Below are positions 1 through 12,295 of a stretch of DNA of 64,000 nucleotides, piece by piece. Source of the DNA: Gordionus sp. m RMFG-2023 (lineage: Eukaryota; Nematomorpha; Gordioida; Chordodea; Parachordodidae); the NCBI RefSeq assembly GCF_954871325.1, contig NC_088779.1:21082846-21146845 (forward strand), in the 5' to 3' direction. The stretch's first letter is position 1. Each line of letters begins with the position of its first letter. Made by a program: the position numbers and the translations under genes. The notes under the pieces are model-generated. The model ran no database searches. It was not told the origin of the DNA and was given only the letters and a program-made list of their open reading frames with translations.

Positions 1-408
1 TAATTTTGTTCAATTTTTAATATTTTCCCTTCAGGACAGATATTTGTTCAATCTGTACTATGGATAGGTAATAACAAGTGATCTAAGATAGTTATTTTGT
101 TTAATTATTTGAGAATAAATTATGTTTTGAGGCCCACGATCATTTAAATATAAAATAAAAGAAGGTGCTCTTTTTAAAATATTAGAAATACTATTCCCAA
201 TCCATGTAATTTTATGGCCAACATTTTTTGAACAAGGACTATTAGTAATATTATGGACAATTCGAAAGCGCAATCTTAGATTGAAACTTTTGCTATTTTA
301 GTAGCAATGCATATAGCTTTCACATAATTTGCCTCATTGGTAAACAATAAAAAAACGGATTCGTTAAAAATATTACCTACATTTCCTTCCGTATATTTTC
401 AATAGATT

Positions 409-660
409 TGTATTTGGGTGTTTTAATATGGTTTTATATAAATTATATTCTGTAACTTGTTTTGGGTAAAAAAATTTGAAGCATTAAAAAAAATGTATTT
501 GGGTGTTTTAATATGGTTTTATATAAATTATATTCTGTAACTGTTTTGGGTAAAAAAAATTTGAGGCACTAAAAAAATGTATTTGGGTGTTTTAATATGG
601 TTTTATATAAATTATATTTTGTAACTGTTTTGGGTAAAAAAATTTGAGGCATTAAGAAAA
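409..660. repeat. Tandem repeat, three copies of about 84 bp
   Basis: Copies begin at 409, 494 and 578, each opening with TGTATTTGGGTGTTTTAATA and ending in an A-rich stretch. They differ by only a few bases and small A-run indels, so the amplification is recent or homogenised. There is no coding potential. It may be part of a larger element, but no ends were found. Confidence 0.9.
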
Positions 661-2050
661 ATTTTAAACTATAAAAAATAAAATAATTGTATTAATATAA
701 ATTTTCAAAATGTAATAATTTAGATATTCCATAAAATATATAAAAATATATAAATACACAATAATATTAAAACACTAACTAGTGAATATTAATTTAAAAT
801 ATATTAAACCAGGAAAACTTTTTCGCAATTTTTCATCAAAAATATTGGTATAGATGAAGTGAAATTAGGTATAATCATTCGCAATTCATTATATCAAGGC
901 CCAATTTATTATAGTTATATAATATATAGTATCAAAAAACAAATATCGTGAAAAAGTTACAAAATACCAAGGCTTCGTCTTGGTCCGGTCTCCTGCCATG
1001 GGAGGGCTGGGAATCATAACGACCAGGAATTAATTACCTTAATGAATCACAAACAGTGGTGAATAGCAAATGCGATAAATCACAAATCGCTTGGAAGAGT
1101 TTAAAAAAAATATAACATAGGTTTTGAGACTAAGATATAAATTTTAAAAAAATATTAACAATACTACATGGGTAATAGAAATAAAACCACTGTAAACACC
1201 CTCCCCCCTTAAAAAACTTGTGGATAAAAATGTTTTGGACACTAAACTCCATGAAGAAAACAACTTGGAAAAAAATCTCCGAATTTTTTATTTTAGTGAA
1301 AATTATTTCCTATAATAAATTTTTTCAATATAATATTCATCCACAAATAAGCAAACTAAACTTGGCTAAATTTTGTAATAATATATTTTTATTTTCCAGG
1401 GCAAGGCAAAATTATGTAATTCAAAATATTATTATATTGGTTGAGATAATATTAAAATCAATTACTCTTATAAAATCTGACAGGCCGAGCAACACATCAA
1501 AATGATCCTCATAAGTCTTTCTAGCCGAAATTGAGTATTACAGCTCTGCGATTTTATCGGTGTTTATCTACCAACCCATCGTTCGAGTTTGGCCGTCAGA
1601 AACTACTTTGAATTGCATTTTTTATACAAAACCCAGATTGATGGGTGTTATTCCAACTAGGTTACAAAAACGATTGTTCCATCCTTCACATCAATCTTAA
1701 TGCATTTTTCATCAGATAGGATGTCCTGATTAACGTTTCAGGTTTCATGTAGAAATCGAGGCTCAACCTTGATACTTCAAGGATATAATTTTTATCGAAA
1801 TAATATTTTTTTTGTTAGGAGTAACCGTTCTTACGAACTTCAGTGCATTGACCATGTCATATAAGGAAACAAGACTAAGCCGTCCAAAGGAGCCTAGTTT
1901 TATCGGTATTTTAATTTTTCAAGACTAACTTCTAACTTCTAAATTTTTATATTTTTATTTTCAAAGATAGTAAAAGCACCCTCTGATTAAGCCATGATCC
2001 CTAAGTAAAAAAATATATATTAATAATCATACCACTAATAGTTTTAACTG
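661..2050. other. AT-rich stretch without a recognisable gene
   Basis: Positions 960-1040 are less AT-rich, as are 1480-1780. On the minus strand the latter gives short open segments broken by stops, so it may be a decayed element. The longest open frame here (1218-1505, plus) is lysine/isoleucine-rich and has no motif. No RNA gene or element ends are supported. Confidence 0.5.
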
Positions 2051-2079
2051 CGCTCATGGCAGACAAGGTCAGATCATCG

Positions 2080-2650
2080 GTATTAGACTGGGCCCGAATC
2101 ACACCAATAGGGGGGCCGGTTTTTTTTAAGGGCTGTGGTTTATATTCCTTTAATTTGTTTGTCCTGACCATAGTCCGAACCAGCCATTTATTACTAAAGT
2201 TTTCATTACTTTTCTAGCGGAGACTTTAGTTTTTACAATTCTTTTTCTTTATGGTTCATTTTTATTTTGTAAAATACTATGAAAATTAAAAGTTGGTCAA
2301 AAAAAATTTTACTTATAGTCCCATCCCAATAAAAAAAGAGAGAATATGTGTTCATCGCAACACCAAATTAAATATATCATGAGCGACAAATAACTTAAAA
2401 TAAATTAATTATAATACTCTAATTATAAATTTTTAGTCCCCCTTCTAATTCCTTCTAAATACTTTTATATTTAATAAAATGCTAAATTCAAGAATTAAAT
2501 TAAATAAAAACAAAAATATTTTTAAAATAACAAAAAAAATAAAAGGCCGGTACTGGAACAGTTTTTTATTTAGGACCAGTCTAAACTGATATTTTATTAT
2601 GATCATGGTCTGGTCCGTGTGAATCAGTCCGGTCTGGCCCATACGAAATA
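2080..2650. repeat. Degenerate inverted-repeat (foldback) element
   Basis: GC-richer blocks near 2090-2190 (GGGCCCGAA, GGGGGGCCGG, ATAGTCCGAACCAGCC) face imperfect complements near 2545-2640 (AAAGGCCGGTACTGG, ATGGTCTGGTCC, GTCTGGCCCATA). The middle is A/T-rich. The architecture resembles the GGCCCG-ended hAT-like MITEs elsewhere in the window, but no target duplication is visible. Confidence 0.35.
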
Positions 2651-3750
2651 CCGTGACTTTCACACATTTATAGCAAGTTTCATGATTCTCATTTTAAATT
2701 TCAAAATTTCTGGCCAAATAAATATTTTATGGATTTAATTTGAATAGCCCAAGGTTAAAAATTGTAAAATGTATTTTTGCACAGTTTTTATGTGAATTTT
2801 TTGATCAGGTTGAAAATTCAAATAATAAAATATATAAATGAAAGTTTCAAGAATAGGTATATTTTTTAAATTAAATCCAAAATTAGAACTCAAAACCTTT
2901 TAGAATTAATTTATGACCAAAATCGAAAAAAACTAATTGCTGGTATTCTAAACATTCTAATAAGGTATTTCAAGAAAAGTCAATTCCACACCTAATCGAA
3001 AAGCAATGCCTCTTATAAAATTTCATATATAAAATTAGGGGTTTATCTGTCAAGGTATGTCAGGATTCTCTTTTCTCATTAGATTAACTATAAGTTACTA
3101 CTGTCTTGCTAAACATTGTCCTATACATTTAATATAATTGATATATGGTTTTAGAGACTTAGGTCTACCATGTCTTTGACAAGTTATTATATTTTAATAA
3201 TCTCAGCTCCATTCTCAAATGAATTATTATTTCAAAACTCTCCTTAATTTTCATGATTCTCTTCCATTAGTTTTTTTAGTACATAAACTCACGTTATTTT
3301 TTTTCTATTTTACACTCTTGTCATATTGCCAAAACTCCAATTGACATTTCTCAAAAAAATAGAGTTGGCCTTATAAATGAATAGGTGTGGATAAAAACAT
3401 ATTTGGACAGTTATATCAATTTTACTCTGCTTACATAAATTTTCTTATATTTTTTATATAAGTGTAGCATATTGTATAGCCAAGTGAGGGACTCCCCTCT
3501 CCTATCAAAAACTTGCCTGTTCTCATAAATACATTTTAAGCTGATAAAATTCTATATTACTCACCCCTCCCCCCTCTTTCCCCAAAAAATGTATAAAATA
3601 GCACTATAAACAAGAATTTTAAGGTAAAATAATAAGTAAATGTAAATAATTTTATACTGTTTATTATTTTTACTAGCATTTTTATTATTAAAATTATAAT
3701 CTTTATTTTAAAAATAATATTAATATTTTTACTGTGATTCTCATTATTAT
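2651..3750. other. AT-rich stretch, nothing recognised
   Basis: Long A/T runs with short chance open frames. No splice-consistent exon series, RNA gene or repeat pair was found. Confidence 0.5.
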
Positions 3751-3758
3751 AATTTACA

Positions 3759-4144
3759 GAAGAGATCTGCAAAGTTAGGCCCGGCCAGTACCCAGCCCGA
3801 ATGGGCTTTGGGTTGGGCTCAGGCCCAATTCTATTTAAAATAATTGGGTTCGGGCTGGGCGTAATATTTTTTTAAAAAAATCTGGCCAGGTAGGGTCGGA
3901 CCATGGAAATTTTTTAAATATATCTAAATTTATCAATTTTATATTGAATTTTTTATGTAAAATAAAAATATTTGATTTTATTTATTGAAACTAAATGACA
4001 TCTAACATATGTCTTTTATTTTGAGTAATAAAATTTAATGGGCTGGGCTGGGCTGGGTCAGTAAATTTTTTTTAAAAAATATTGATTTCGGGCCAACAAA
4101 ACTTTTTTAAAAGGCTTGAAAAATTAGGCCCGAAGCAGATCACT
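3759..4144. mobile_element. hAT-like MITE, 386 bp, with exact 8-bp target duplication
   Basis: The direct repeat AATTTACA occurs at 3751-3758 and 4145-4152, flanking a 386-bp segment. The ends are imperfect inverted repeats containing GATCTGC followed by TTAGGCCCGG (left), and its counterpart AATTAGGCCCGAAGCAGATC (right). Subterminal blocks repeat GGGCTGGGCTGGG and GGGTTGGGCTC. An 8-bp target duplication with short inverted repeats is the hAT signature. No coding remains, so it is non-autonomous. Confidence 0.85.
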
Positions 4145-4425
4145 AATTTACAGTTTATAACTAAAAAAATAAAATTTTACCAATTTCTGCCTGAATTTAT
4201 TTACATAATTTTACAAATCATTAAGCCTTCTATATTTTTACTCTTGTGAAGGACACAAACTCTTACTTTTTAAAAATAAATATATCATATCTTAAATTTT
4301 GACAAAAATCAAGCAGTCAATATTTTGTTTCGGTATTCAAAATTTGCCCAACCTTATGTAAATTAAAAGGTTTGGTAAAAAATAAGTTTCTTAAAATCAC
4401 CAGTTAATAATTTCATATATTTTAT

Positions 4426-5052
4426 TTAAAATTTAATCACTTTCTTTTTCTTTTTTAATTTTTTAACATCATTAACAATATTTACACTACTGCTGATATC
4501 ATTATGTATATTATATTTTATATTTCTATTAATCTGTGGGCAATCTTTTTTCATATGTCTAACACTTCTGCAATATAGGCAGCATCCCCCATTTGGATAT
4601 ATACCTTTGTCATTAGAAGAACATGATTTGGCAATATGACCCATCTTTCCACAAACAAAGCATTTAGCAAATGGATATTCTTCAGCTCCTCCAGAAGTAA
4701 AAGAAATACAATGTAAAGATTTGTGTTCTAGAGATCCACATTTATAACAAATATCAAAATTTTCTTCTTCCACAAATTTCAGGTTTTCACCATCATCATT
4801 TGATAAACTAAGACAATTTTTTAAAATATGTCCAAACTGTCTGCATTTAAAACATTGCTTTATTATTTTATTAAAATATTATTATTAAGTAAAATATTAA
4901 TATATATAGTTTATTTATTTTATGTAATATGAAATTAAATGAATTTAGATAATTAATATTACCAAATTATCTGTCCTCGTGTTTTCCCTTTTCAGACGTC
5001 GGTATTCCCCTCTTTGATCTTTATTTTTAGTTTTCCTAGCATTCTTATTCAT
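4426..5052 (-). CDS. ZCCHC9: ZCCHC9-like zinc-knuckle protein, two exons
   Basis: Minus strand. Exon 1 is 5052-4963 (30 codons), the intron 4962-4858 (105 bp, GT-AG), exon 2 4857-4426; the product is 173 aa. Four CCHC knuckles of the form C-X2-C-X4-H-X4-C start at residues 32, 67, 96 and 123 (CFKCRQFGHILKNC, CYKCGSLEHKSLHC, CFVCGKMGHIAKSC, CLYCRSVRHMKKDC). The basic lead-in YRRLKRENTR and the block FAKCFVCGKMGH closely match animal ZCCHC9, as does the lysine-rich tail ending VIKF. In-frame TAA two codons before the ATG supports the start. The protein is shorter at its N-terminus than vertebrate ZCCHC9. The family is nucleolar/nuclear and RNA-associated; that role is family knowledge, not visible here. 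No stops or frameshifts, so it is probably functional. Confidence 0.93.
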
Positions 5053-5955
5053 AAAAAATTAGCAAGAAGGGTTAGAATTGACAGGTAAACTCAGAATAGA
5101 CAGGTAATATTTATAATATAGTAATTTTATAAATTTACATTATATTTTTATATTATGGTAAATTATTAGTTTTTGAATTGATATTATGTGAAGAAAAAGT
5201 ATTAATTAGATGAAAATTATTAAATATTTAATATTTGTCGATGATCGCTGTGAATTTTCTTGGTAATATCAGAGATTATAGGAGAAAAGTTGATAATAAT
5301 TTTATTACACCTAATGCCATCTGAACAATATTTTTCAATGGCTTCCTAATAGCCCACGAAGCAAAAATAATTTAACCCTTCAATACTCCGGTGAAAAAAA
5401 TGACGTTAGTACTCGGGTTGGGTTTAATAAACCCCAATTTCAAATGTATATATCCTAAGTAATATTCATCATTTTCATTTGATATTTGGATATAAGATAG
5501 ATCTAACCTTAAGCTTGATAAAATATTTAAATATTTTTATTTTTTAAGCCTAGTTTAAAGATAATGAGGATAATTATAATTTGTGCCAATTCAAATATAA
5601 AATTAAAAAATTAACTTATCCATCATATAATCATGAGTATTCATCATATGGATCTTTATTCTTCAATATAAAAAAAAATTACACTAATACATTTAAATAT
5701 AAAAAAAATATAGTACATACAAATTTACACTAGTGGGGTTTCACAAACCCAAATAGATTCTAAGATATATTTGATGTAGCTACTGAAGAATCCAGATCAT
5801 AATATTTAACCGTTTTTATGTAATATCATTTCTAGCATGCCTGGGGTTTCATATGGTTAAGGCCCCCTGAATAATTTTTTTTAGATTTATGTTATATAGT
5901 ATATATAGATTTGATATTATTTTAAAAAAATAAATAAGTATATATATATATATAT
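5053..5955. other. Intergenic AT-rich sequence upstream of ZCCHC9
   Basis: Contains poly-A/T runs and a TA microsatellite (5938-5955) directly before the next element. A short direct repeat, ACAGGTAAACTCAGAATAG, sits at 5090-5110 just upstream of the ZCCHC9 start. No promoter element is recognisable. Confidence 0.5.
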
Positions 5956-5996
5956 CTATATTATAATTTTCCGATGTCCTCACTAGGTCAATGTGA

Positions 5997-6030
5997 CGTC
6001 ATGTCATCGCTACGTCATGTCATCGCTACG
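5997..6030. repeat. 17-bp motif in tandem within the inverted terminal repeat
   Basis: GTCATGTCATCGCTAC occurs twice in a row here, and a diverged inverted copy (ATGACGTAGCGATTAC) sits at 12601-12616. It may be a binding site of the element's own protein. Confidence 0.6.
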
Positions 6031-6059
6031 TTTATTTATTTTTATTAATTTATTTATTT

Positions 6060-7135
6060 TTTATAAAAGCAAGACTCAAATAAAAAGCAACTATTATATC
6101 CTGGTAAATAATATTTATAATTTATAATAAAATTTATTTATTTACTTTTTTTATAGGTGAAATATTTTGAGAAGAAAATCCAAGAAAGCAAGACTCAAAT
6201 AAAAAGCAACTATAATCCTGGTAAATAATATTTTTAATTTATGATATCAAAAATTAAATATCATTCAATTATTAATTCAACCCATATTCATTTTAAGAAG
6301 AAAGGGTAAATAATATTTTTTATTTATAAAAATGAGTTTTTACAAATCAAACAATCATACACCCTTATTTTCCAAAAAATGAGTTTTTACAAGGGCTAAT
6401 ATCAAAAAATAAATATATTCAATTCTTTCAAGTAAATTAAATTATAAATGCTTATATTTTTTTTACATTTAGAATACATCAATTTTAGCTTCTGATGATA
6501 TTCCCACTCTTTCTAGAGAGTTGAACCTAATATTGATTCCTCTTCAGGTTTAATCAATTGGATATTGTGGTGATGAAAATCTGAAACAAACAACTGTATT
6601 AACATTATTCTTTTTAAAAATGTTGTTAAATTTTAATAATGATTCTAGAGAATTATAATATAGGTAATGGTAACTTGCTTCCTTATTATCTAGATGATAA
6701 GGCAATTCTTTAATAAAGTTTCGTTTAAAATTTTAATGGTATAGGCAACCAATATGGCGTCCCCAGCTGATTTGCATTGAGGTACACTTTTAATGAATAA
6801 ATCGTTAGTCTAGGTATTATTATATATCATTGGGTTTAATAGATTAATATTTTTAAAATTATTCTTATGTTTTTATTTTAGATAACAAGCCCGTCTTAAC
6901 CTCTCTTATGATTGTATAGATGCTGATTAAGCAACTATTATCCTGGTAAATTTTTTTTTTTTATTAAAATGAGTTTTAACAAGGGTTGATATCAAAAAAT
7001 AAATATCATTCAATTATTAATTCAGCCCATAATTATTTTGAGAAGAAAAGCAAAGTAAGGGTAAATAATATTTTTAATATATAAAAATGAGTTTTTACAA
7101 ATCAAACAATCATCACACACCCTTAGTTTACAAAA
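6060..7135. repeat. Internal direct repeats of the 6.7-kb element
   Basis: The segment around AAGCAACTATTATCCTGGTA and the following ATCATTCAATTATTAATTCA and ATGAGTTTTTACAA blocks occurs two to three times (6063-6400 and 6925-7130), with different spacers. This indicates local duplication inside the left arm, which is why it is longer than the right arm. No continuous reading frame spans it. Confidence 0.65.
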
Positions 7136-8654
7136 AGTATAACATCAATAATTTAAACTTTCCCATTCCAGCTACACACATTCAAAATTATTATAAATAT
7201 TTATGAAAATAGTTTCAAAACACAAAAGATTAACCCTACCTTTTTTTAAACAAAAATATGGTATAAAACAAGGATGTGCCACCCCCCATTTTTAATCTAC
7301 TAATTAGTGACATCACAAATACCAGTACAAAATGTATACTGGCTATGCTACGCCGGCAACATATATATCATTATTGAAGATGTCACTAACATTAGTTATT
7401 TTAACAATAGTTTTAAATAATATGTGAAAAATCAGCCTGATAAAAAATTTAAAAAAAACTATTCTATTTTCCTTTCCTTCCCTTTTAATTTCTTTAATTG
7501 ATCAATATTTTGATATACAAATATATTCTAGACATAATTTTTTTTGTATTTCTGTTTTTATTGAATAAAAAGAGGTTATATTTTATAATTCTTTAGATTA
7601 TAATTTCTAATTCTTTTTATATTTTTAAATATAAATTATTTTTTCACCTTTCTCAAGCTTTATAATTTCCTATTTCTTTCTCTTTAGCTTCCTTTCCCTT
7701 TTAATTTCCCTATTTTCTTTCCATTTACAATACTTAGTAGGATATTTTTTAGAATTTAAATAAATTTATATATCATTTTAAGCATCCTACGTATTTTTAA
7801 AGCTATCCATTTTGCAGGGCCGCACAATATGTCCTTTTATCTCTGATGAATATTTTGTCTAACTAACAGGAAAATATCCAAAGTACATTATTTTTAGTTT
7901 TTAACTAAATTATATCAATTTTTAAGGATCCTACTTTTTTAAAAGCTTGCCTTTTGTCAGATCCACAATTGCTCTATTCTTCATGCTGATTATTTTGTAT
8001 AACTCACCAAAAAATAAGTACATTATTTTTATTATAAATAATTTTATATAGGATTTTATATCTATCCAAAAAATAGATATATATAATACAATATTTTTTT
8101 TATTCAATTAAAATTATATATTTATTCTTAAGGATTTTACCTTTTTAACAATACTCCTTTTTATTCTTACTAATTTTTTTGTATAACTCAATAAAAAAGA
8201 CAAAACGGGGTTTTCTATCTTTAGGATTTTACATTTATTCCAAAACAAAATACATACTATGGTATTTATATTATTTAAATATTCTATATCTATTCACAAA
8301 GTTCCTATTTTTTTTTAATTTGCCAATTGGACTCTCCGAATGGTATTTTATTTTAATCCTACCTTATAAAATTAACTTGAGAATTGTTTTGTTTTTACTT
8401 TAGTTAACTATCCCTATCTTACTTCTTCTTTATAATTGTTCAAATATTGATATATCTAATAATGAAAAAATGCAAAATAAACCTTTAGAAGAGCATGATA
8501 GCTTGATAAGGCCCCAAAAAATTTTTTTGATTATAGCCCCCCAACTACTAGGAATATACTTCTAATATTGACTCCTCTACAAGTTTACAGTATATTAATC
8601 TTTGTTTAATTCAACAATAGTTTATTTATATTTGTGGTTGATTTCTTTATTTGT

Positions 8655-9100
8655 CTAGGCTAACCCAATCTTAATCCCTCACATTGTTACAAAACATGAT
8701 GAATCTATTATTAAAGATGAGCAAAGAAAATATTGCCGATTCAACAAACGCCTTACCCGTTCTAGAGTTACTGGTGGCCAAGATAATAAGGAATTGTGAA
8801 CTCCTCTGGATGTTTATTTTGTTTTTTTATCTAATGTTTTATATTTATATGTTTATTTTATATTCACCCAGTTGCCTCCAAATGATATTTCTATCATCCC
8901 TACCACAATCCCTATGCCACCTCTGCCTAATTTTTAACAAATATAAGCATTTAATTCCACTATCATTCACCTCACTAGGAGTTAATATAAATAATACTTT
9001 ATCCGATTCCCTGAGGAACTTTCATGAATATTTAGAGGGATGTTCAAACGTGAAGGTGTAGTGCGGCCAATTTCATTAACATTATTAATGGTAAAATATG
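8655..9100 (+). pseudogene. Exon-like coding segments, unrecognised, inside the 6.7-kb element
   Basis: After an AG at about 8659 a plus frame stays open for about 45 codons (it includes RKYCRFNKRLTRSRVTGGQD) and ends at TGA. A second open piece after CACCCAG near 8872 reads LPPNDISIIPTTIPMPPLPNF. Composition is less A/T-biased than the surroundings. Its beginning resembles the segment duplicated at 6890 and, inverted, at 12240-12290, so it probably belongs to the mobile element. No family was recognised. Confidence 0.35.
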
Positions 9101-9730
9101 CGGTAGTTTTGTCATGGTCTTTATAACAATACTTACGACCGTTTTATGGTTGAGTTGACAATGTAGTTCATGATTCTATTTTAGAGGGGGATACCAAAAC
9201 TGACACTTTGGAAGAAATATCATTTTGCGTTCTTCTTTTAACAGTAGCCTAAGGCCTCAGCTTTATTAGGACGCAATGTGTGTTGTACACTGCTTTGGTA
9301 ATCCATCATTATTCATTACTTTCACCTACAACCTTGAATGGGATGATATTATGCATTAATTATTTCCTCTGCAGACGACTGCCCAGATTTATTTTGTCGC
9401 TTTTTCTATCAAAAATTAAAATGTCATAAAGGATTTGCTCTTAATTTTATCAGACACAAAATACTAATTAATCATCATCATTTTTTTAAAAAATTACCTA
9501 AATTTATATGGCAAGAAAAACAAATTTCTTACATAATATATAAATAAATTGCATATAAGTTTCATTAGTATTGAATGGCATTTTTGTAATTTAAATAGAT
9601 AGCATTATTTTGTACTTAACATAAAGATATAGATAGCCCTTATCAAATTTTTTGATAAAAGGAGTTAACCCACTAATTGGTAAATCCGAGATTTCCCCTT
9701 CATGTGATGATAAATTATATAGAAATTTAA
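9100..9730. other. Nothing recognised
   Basis: Mixed AT-rich sequence with a few GC-richer patches (9180-9400). No open frame longer than chance and no inverted repeat was found. Confidence 0.4.
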
Positions 9731-9734
9731 CTAT

Positions 9735-9960
9735 CTCCGAGTTTGGGAAAAAGTTTTGAAAATTATGGGTTGGACTGGGCTTGGAAAATATTCCTCAAGA
9801 TAAATATTTGCATGCACCTGACTTGGGAATATCTTTTACAAATTATTATGGGCCGGGCTAGGAAAAAATTTTCAAAATTATTATGGGTTGAGCTAGGCTT
9901 GGGAAATTTTTTCCAAATATTATGAGATTGGACCTGGCTTGAAATTTTTTCATGTTAGTC
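9735..9960. repeat. Degenerate tandem repeat with GGGCTAGG/GGGCTTGG blocks
   Basis: Four to five imperfect units of about 55-60 bp, each holding a version of ATTATGGGTTGGACTGGGCT followed by GGAAAATTTT. The motif content matches the subterminal parts of the GGCCCG-type hAT-like MITEs, so this is probably a remnant of one. A 60-codon open frame here is a by-product. Confidence 0.5.
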
Positions 9961-10312
9961 TTATGTAATCAGTAATATATTTACAAAGAATTTTGATATT
10001 AGGTAAAAGCTCATTTAAATATATTTTGACTCAAAATAGTTTCCACTCTTAGTCCTAATGGGTTGGACTTGACCTAAATGGGGAAAGGGGGGGCTTAAAA
10101 ATAATATAAATTGGATATTATTTTTAAATAAAAGGTAACATCTTTCTTAAAAAAACGAATAAAATTCTCATTCTCCGTCATTTTTGACGGGCTATCTACT
10201 AGTTTTTATTAAATGAGTACTATTTTAATTAGAATTAACATTATTTTCGTTAACAATTGTAAAAATTCTGTGTAAGTAATATCAATATCACTCATAATAT
10301 CTAAATATCAGA

Positions 10313-10467
10313 GGCGTCATTATACTTTACAATCTCAGGAGTAAAAAAAATTTTTAAATTTTCAAAATTATCAATTTTTTAGTAAAATGGTATATAAAAA
10401 AAATCAAAATTTTGAGGGGGCGCTTTTAAGGGGCTCGAGCCTCTGCCCCTCCCCCTAGCGAAGCTAC
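10313..10467. mobile_element. MITE with CAGAGGCGT / AGCTACTG ends
   Basis: The left end CAGAGGCGTCATTATAC faces the right end AGCGAAGCTACTG (reverse complement CAGTAGCTTCGCT). The interior carries CAAAATTTTGAGGGGGCGC and CTGCCCCTCCCCCTAG. Flanking 8-mers CTAAATAT and CTACGTAT agree at 6 of 8 positions, a possibly decayed hAT duplication. The same internal sequence recurs at 13967-15528. Confidence 0.55.
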
Positions 10468-10479
10468 TGCTACGTATCA

Positions 10480-11900
10480 ATTAAGTATTAAAAGTTTTGA
10501 AGTTTAAATCCTAGTTAGATAAATACAATCTTTTATTAATTAAAAAAATCAATCCAATTTTGTATTGTAATTTGTGCTAGCCGAGTTCAAAATCATTAAT
10601 CGACTACTCATTTTTAAATTTAATTTGTTAAGGAGTCTTCCTAAGAAAATTTATAAGATCCAAACCAATATACAAAACTTCTTTGTTTAAACTTTAAACT
10701 CTAAGTATATTTAATTAAACCATCTTTTACTCATTTTTTATATTTATTGGGTAATAAAGAAAGAAGAAATATTGAGTTTTAGATGAATATTTTAATTGTT
10801 GGAACTGGAAACAATCTTGATGTTGATGATATTGTAGACAAGAAGAGGAGAAAATTAAGGAGTTAAGGTTCAACAAAGTAAATTTAAAATATATTTTTAA
10901 ATTTCAACTAACTTTAGATAATAAAAGAAGATCAATATAGATATAAATAATAGAAGCAAAAGGGTTAAGAAAAAGAAAATAGGTAAATTGATTTATATTT
11001 AAGATTTTTTTATTATAATTAGAGTTAAAAATCAATATAAGTGTGAAATCTGATAAGGATGCTCTGGCAAGTTTGATATGGAATGAAGGAGTTGTAGTTT
11101 GACAATATATTTAATGAAAAATAAATTTTTAAACTAATCTAATTTAAATTTTTTAGTGGATATTTTTTTCATCACTTTTGTAATTCTTACTTGCAAAATA
11201 TTTTGATATTCGAAATCACAGCTATTTATTGCTCCTTGATATTATAAATTACAATATATATATTCTGCAATCGCGAATATTTAATATTGAAATAAATAGG
11301 TAAATATTTTTTATAAAAAAAATATTATCTGTAGCATACCAAATGTCTTGTATTGTTTTATTTTATTCTTATATATGCTACTATTAATATATAAGCATAA
11401 TAAATGACTCAGTTTACAAATTTCAATTTAAAAAGTTTATATATTAAAAGAAACCCGGAAGCGAACCGAAGATCCACCATAAAAAAATTTAAGTTGAGCC
11501 CCTTAAGATTGTAAAGGCTGGTGACGTACTTGGGTGTAACATTTTAATGTAATAAATTACATTTTGTTGGATAATAATTATTTATCCGGTCATTTTAATT
11601 TTTTGATCTATTTTCATTTATAAAATTATTTTAACTATTTATTTTGAATTTATCATACCATTAATTATGGAATTAAATTAAATATTAATCCCTAATCGCC
11701 GATTTCATTTTTGTTCATTGTTATTATCACCAGCTGTAAAATTATCATTATTAAATAGGATATTGAAATGTGTGATTATTTAGAGAATTGATATGTTAGA
11801 ATAAAAGGATGATAAATCAGCAAGATTATTATATAATATTTTTACCGTTTTCATCTATTTTTATTTTAGTATTTATTTTTATATTTGTGTTTATTTTTGT
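10480..11900. other. AT-rich stretch inside the 6.7-kb candidate element
   Basis: Possible short exons: an ATG after TTTTAG at 10783 opens 27 codons ending KKRRKLRS, and about 11025-11085 holds a 20-codon open piece (SVKSDKDALASLIWNEG). Neither can be joined with confidence. The rest is A/T-rich without features. Confidence 0.35.
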
Positions 11901-11904
11901 TATA

Positions 11905-12055
11905 ATCTTTTTTTTATTTGGTCCAGGCGCCCTTTTATGACGCGGTTACCTGTGTCCACTTTATATAAAAGGTCACTATACTTTCGTTTAATAGTACCTT
12001 TATCCCATTTGTTTACGCCAAATACTTTGAGCCACACATTATCCCCTGACGGTAG
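11905..12055 (-). pseudogene. Ty3/Gypsy-type integrase C-terminal fragment
   Basis: On the minus strand about 48 codons read openly from LPSGDNVWLKVFG through NKWDKGTIKRKY to GNRVIKGRLDQI. The order 'GD-V-[hydrophobic] ... KW--G-I ... Y-V----R-----LDQ' is the C-terminal module of Gypsy-class integrases in animals. No reverse transcriptase, RNase H or integrase core is visible nearby, so it is an isolated fragment, perhaps acquired by the surrounding element. Confidence 0.6.
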
Positions 12056-12224
12056 CTATAATAGATGTAATCTAAAATGTAAGAAATAAGAAGAACATTT
12101 ATGATTTTTAGTTTATATGTATATAGATGACTAACTTTATTTTGTTTAGTTGGTAGATTTTGTTGGATTTCACGATCTCTGGTTTATTTTGTTGATTTAC
12201 CTGCTATCTATTTATTATTAATGA

Positions 12225-12295
12225 CAGATAAATCAGCACCTGTACAATCATTAAGAGAGGTTAAGACAAGGCCTGCTATCTAAAATAAAAAGAAA
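12225..12295 (-). pseudogene. Exon-like segment shared by both arms of the 6.7-kb element
   Basis: The minus strand reads IAGLVLTSLNDCTGADLSV and then reaches a stop four codons later. The plus-strand copy at 6877-6930 has the same nucleotides with frameshifts (…VLTSL…DC-DAD). Preservation of this reading suggests it once encoded element protein. Family not recognised. Confidence 0.4.

Noticed and set aside
58-273. 71-codon minus-strand frame as a gene
   Set aside because: No family match, no splice context, and its length is within chance expectation.
960-1050. RNA gene in the GC-richer patch
   Set aside because: No tRNA boxes or stable, complete secondary structure could be recognised.
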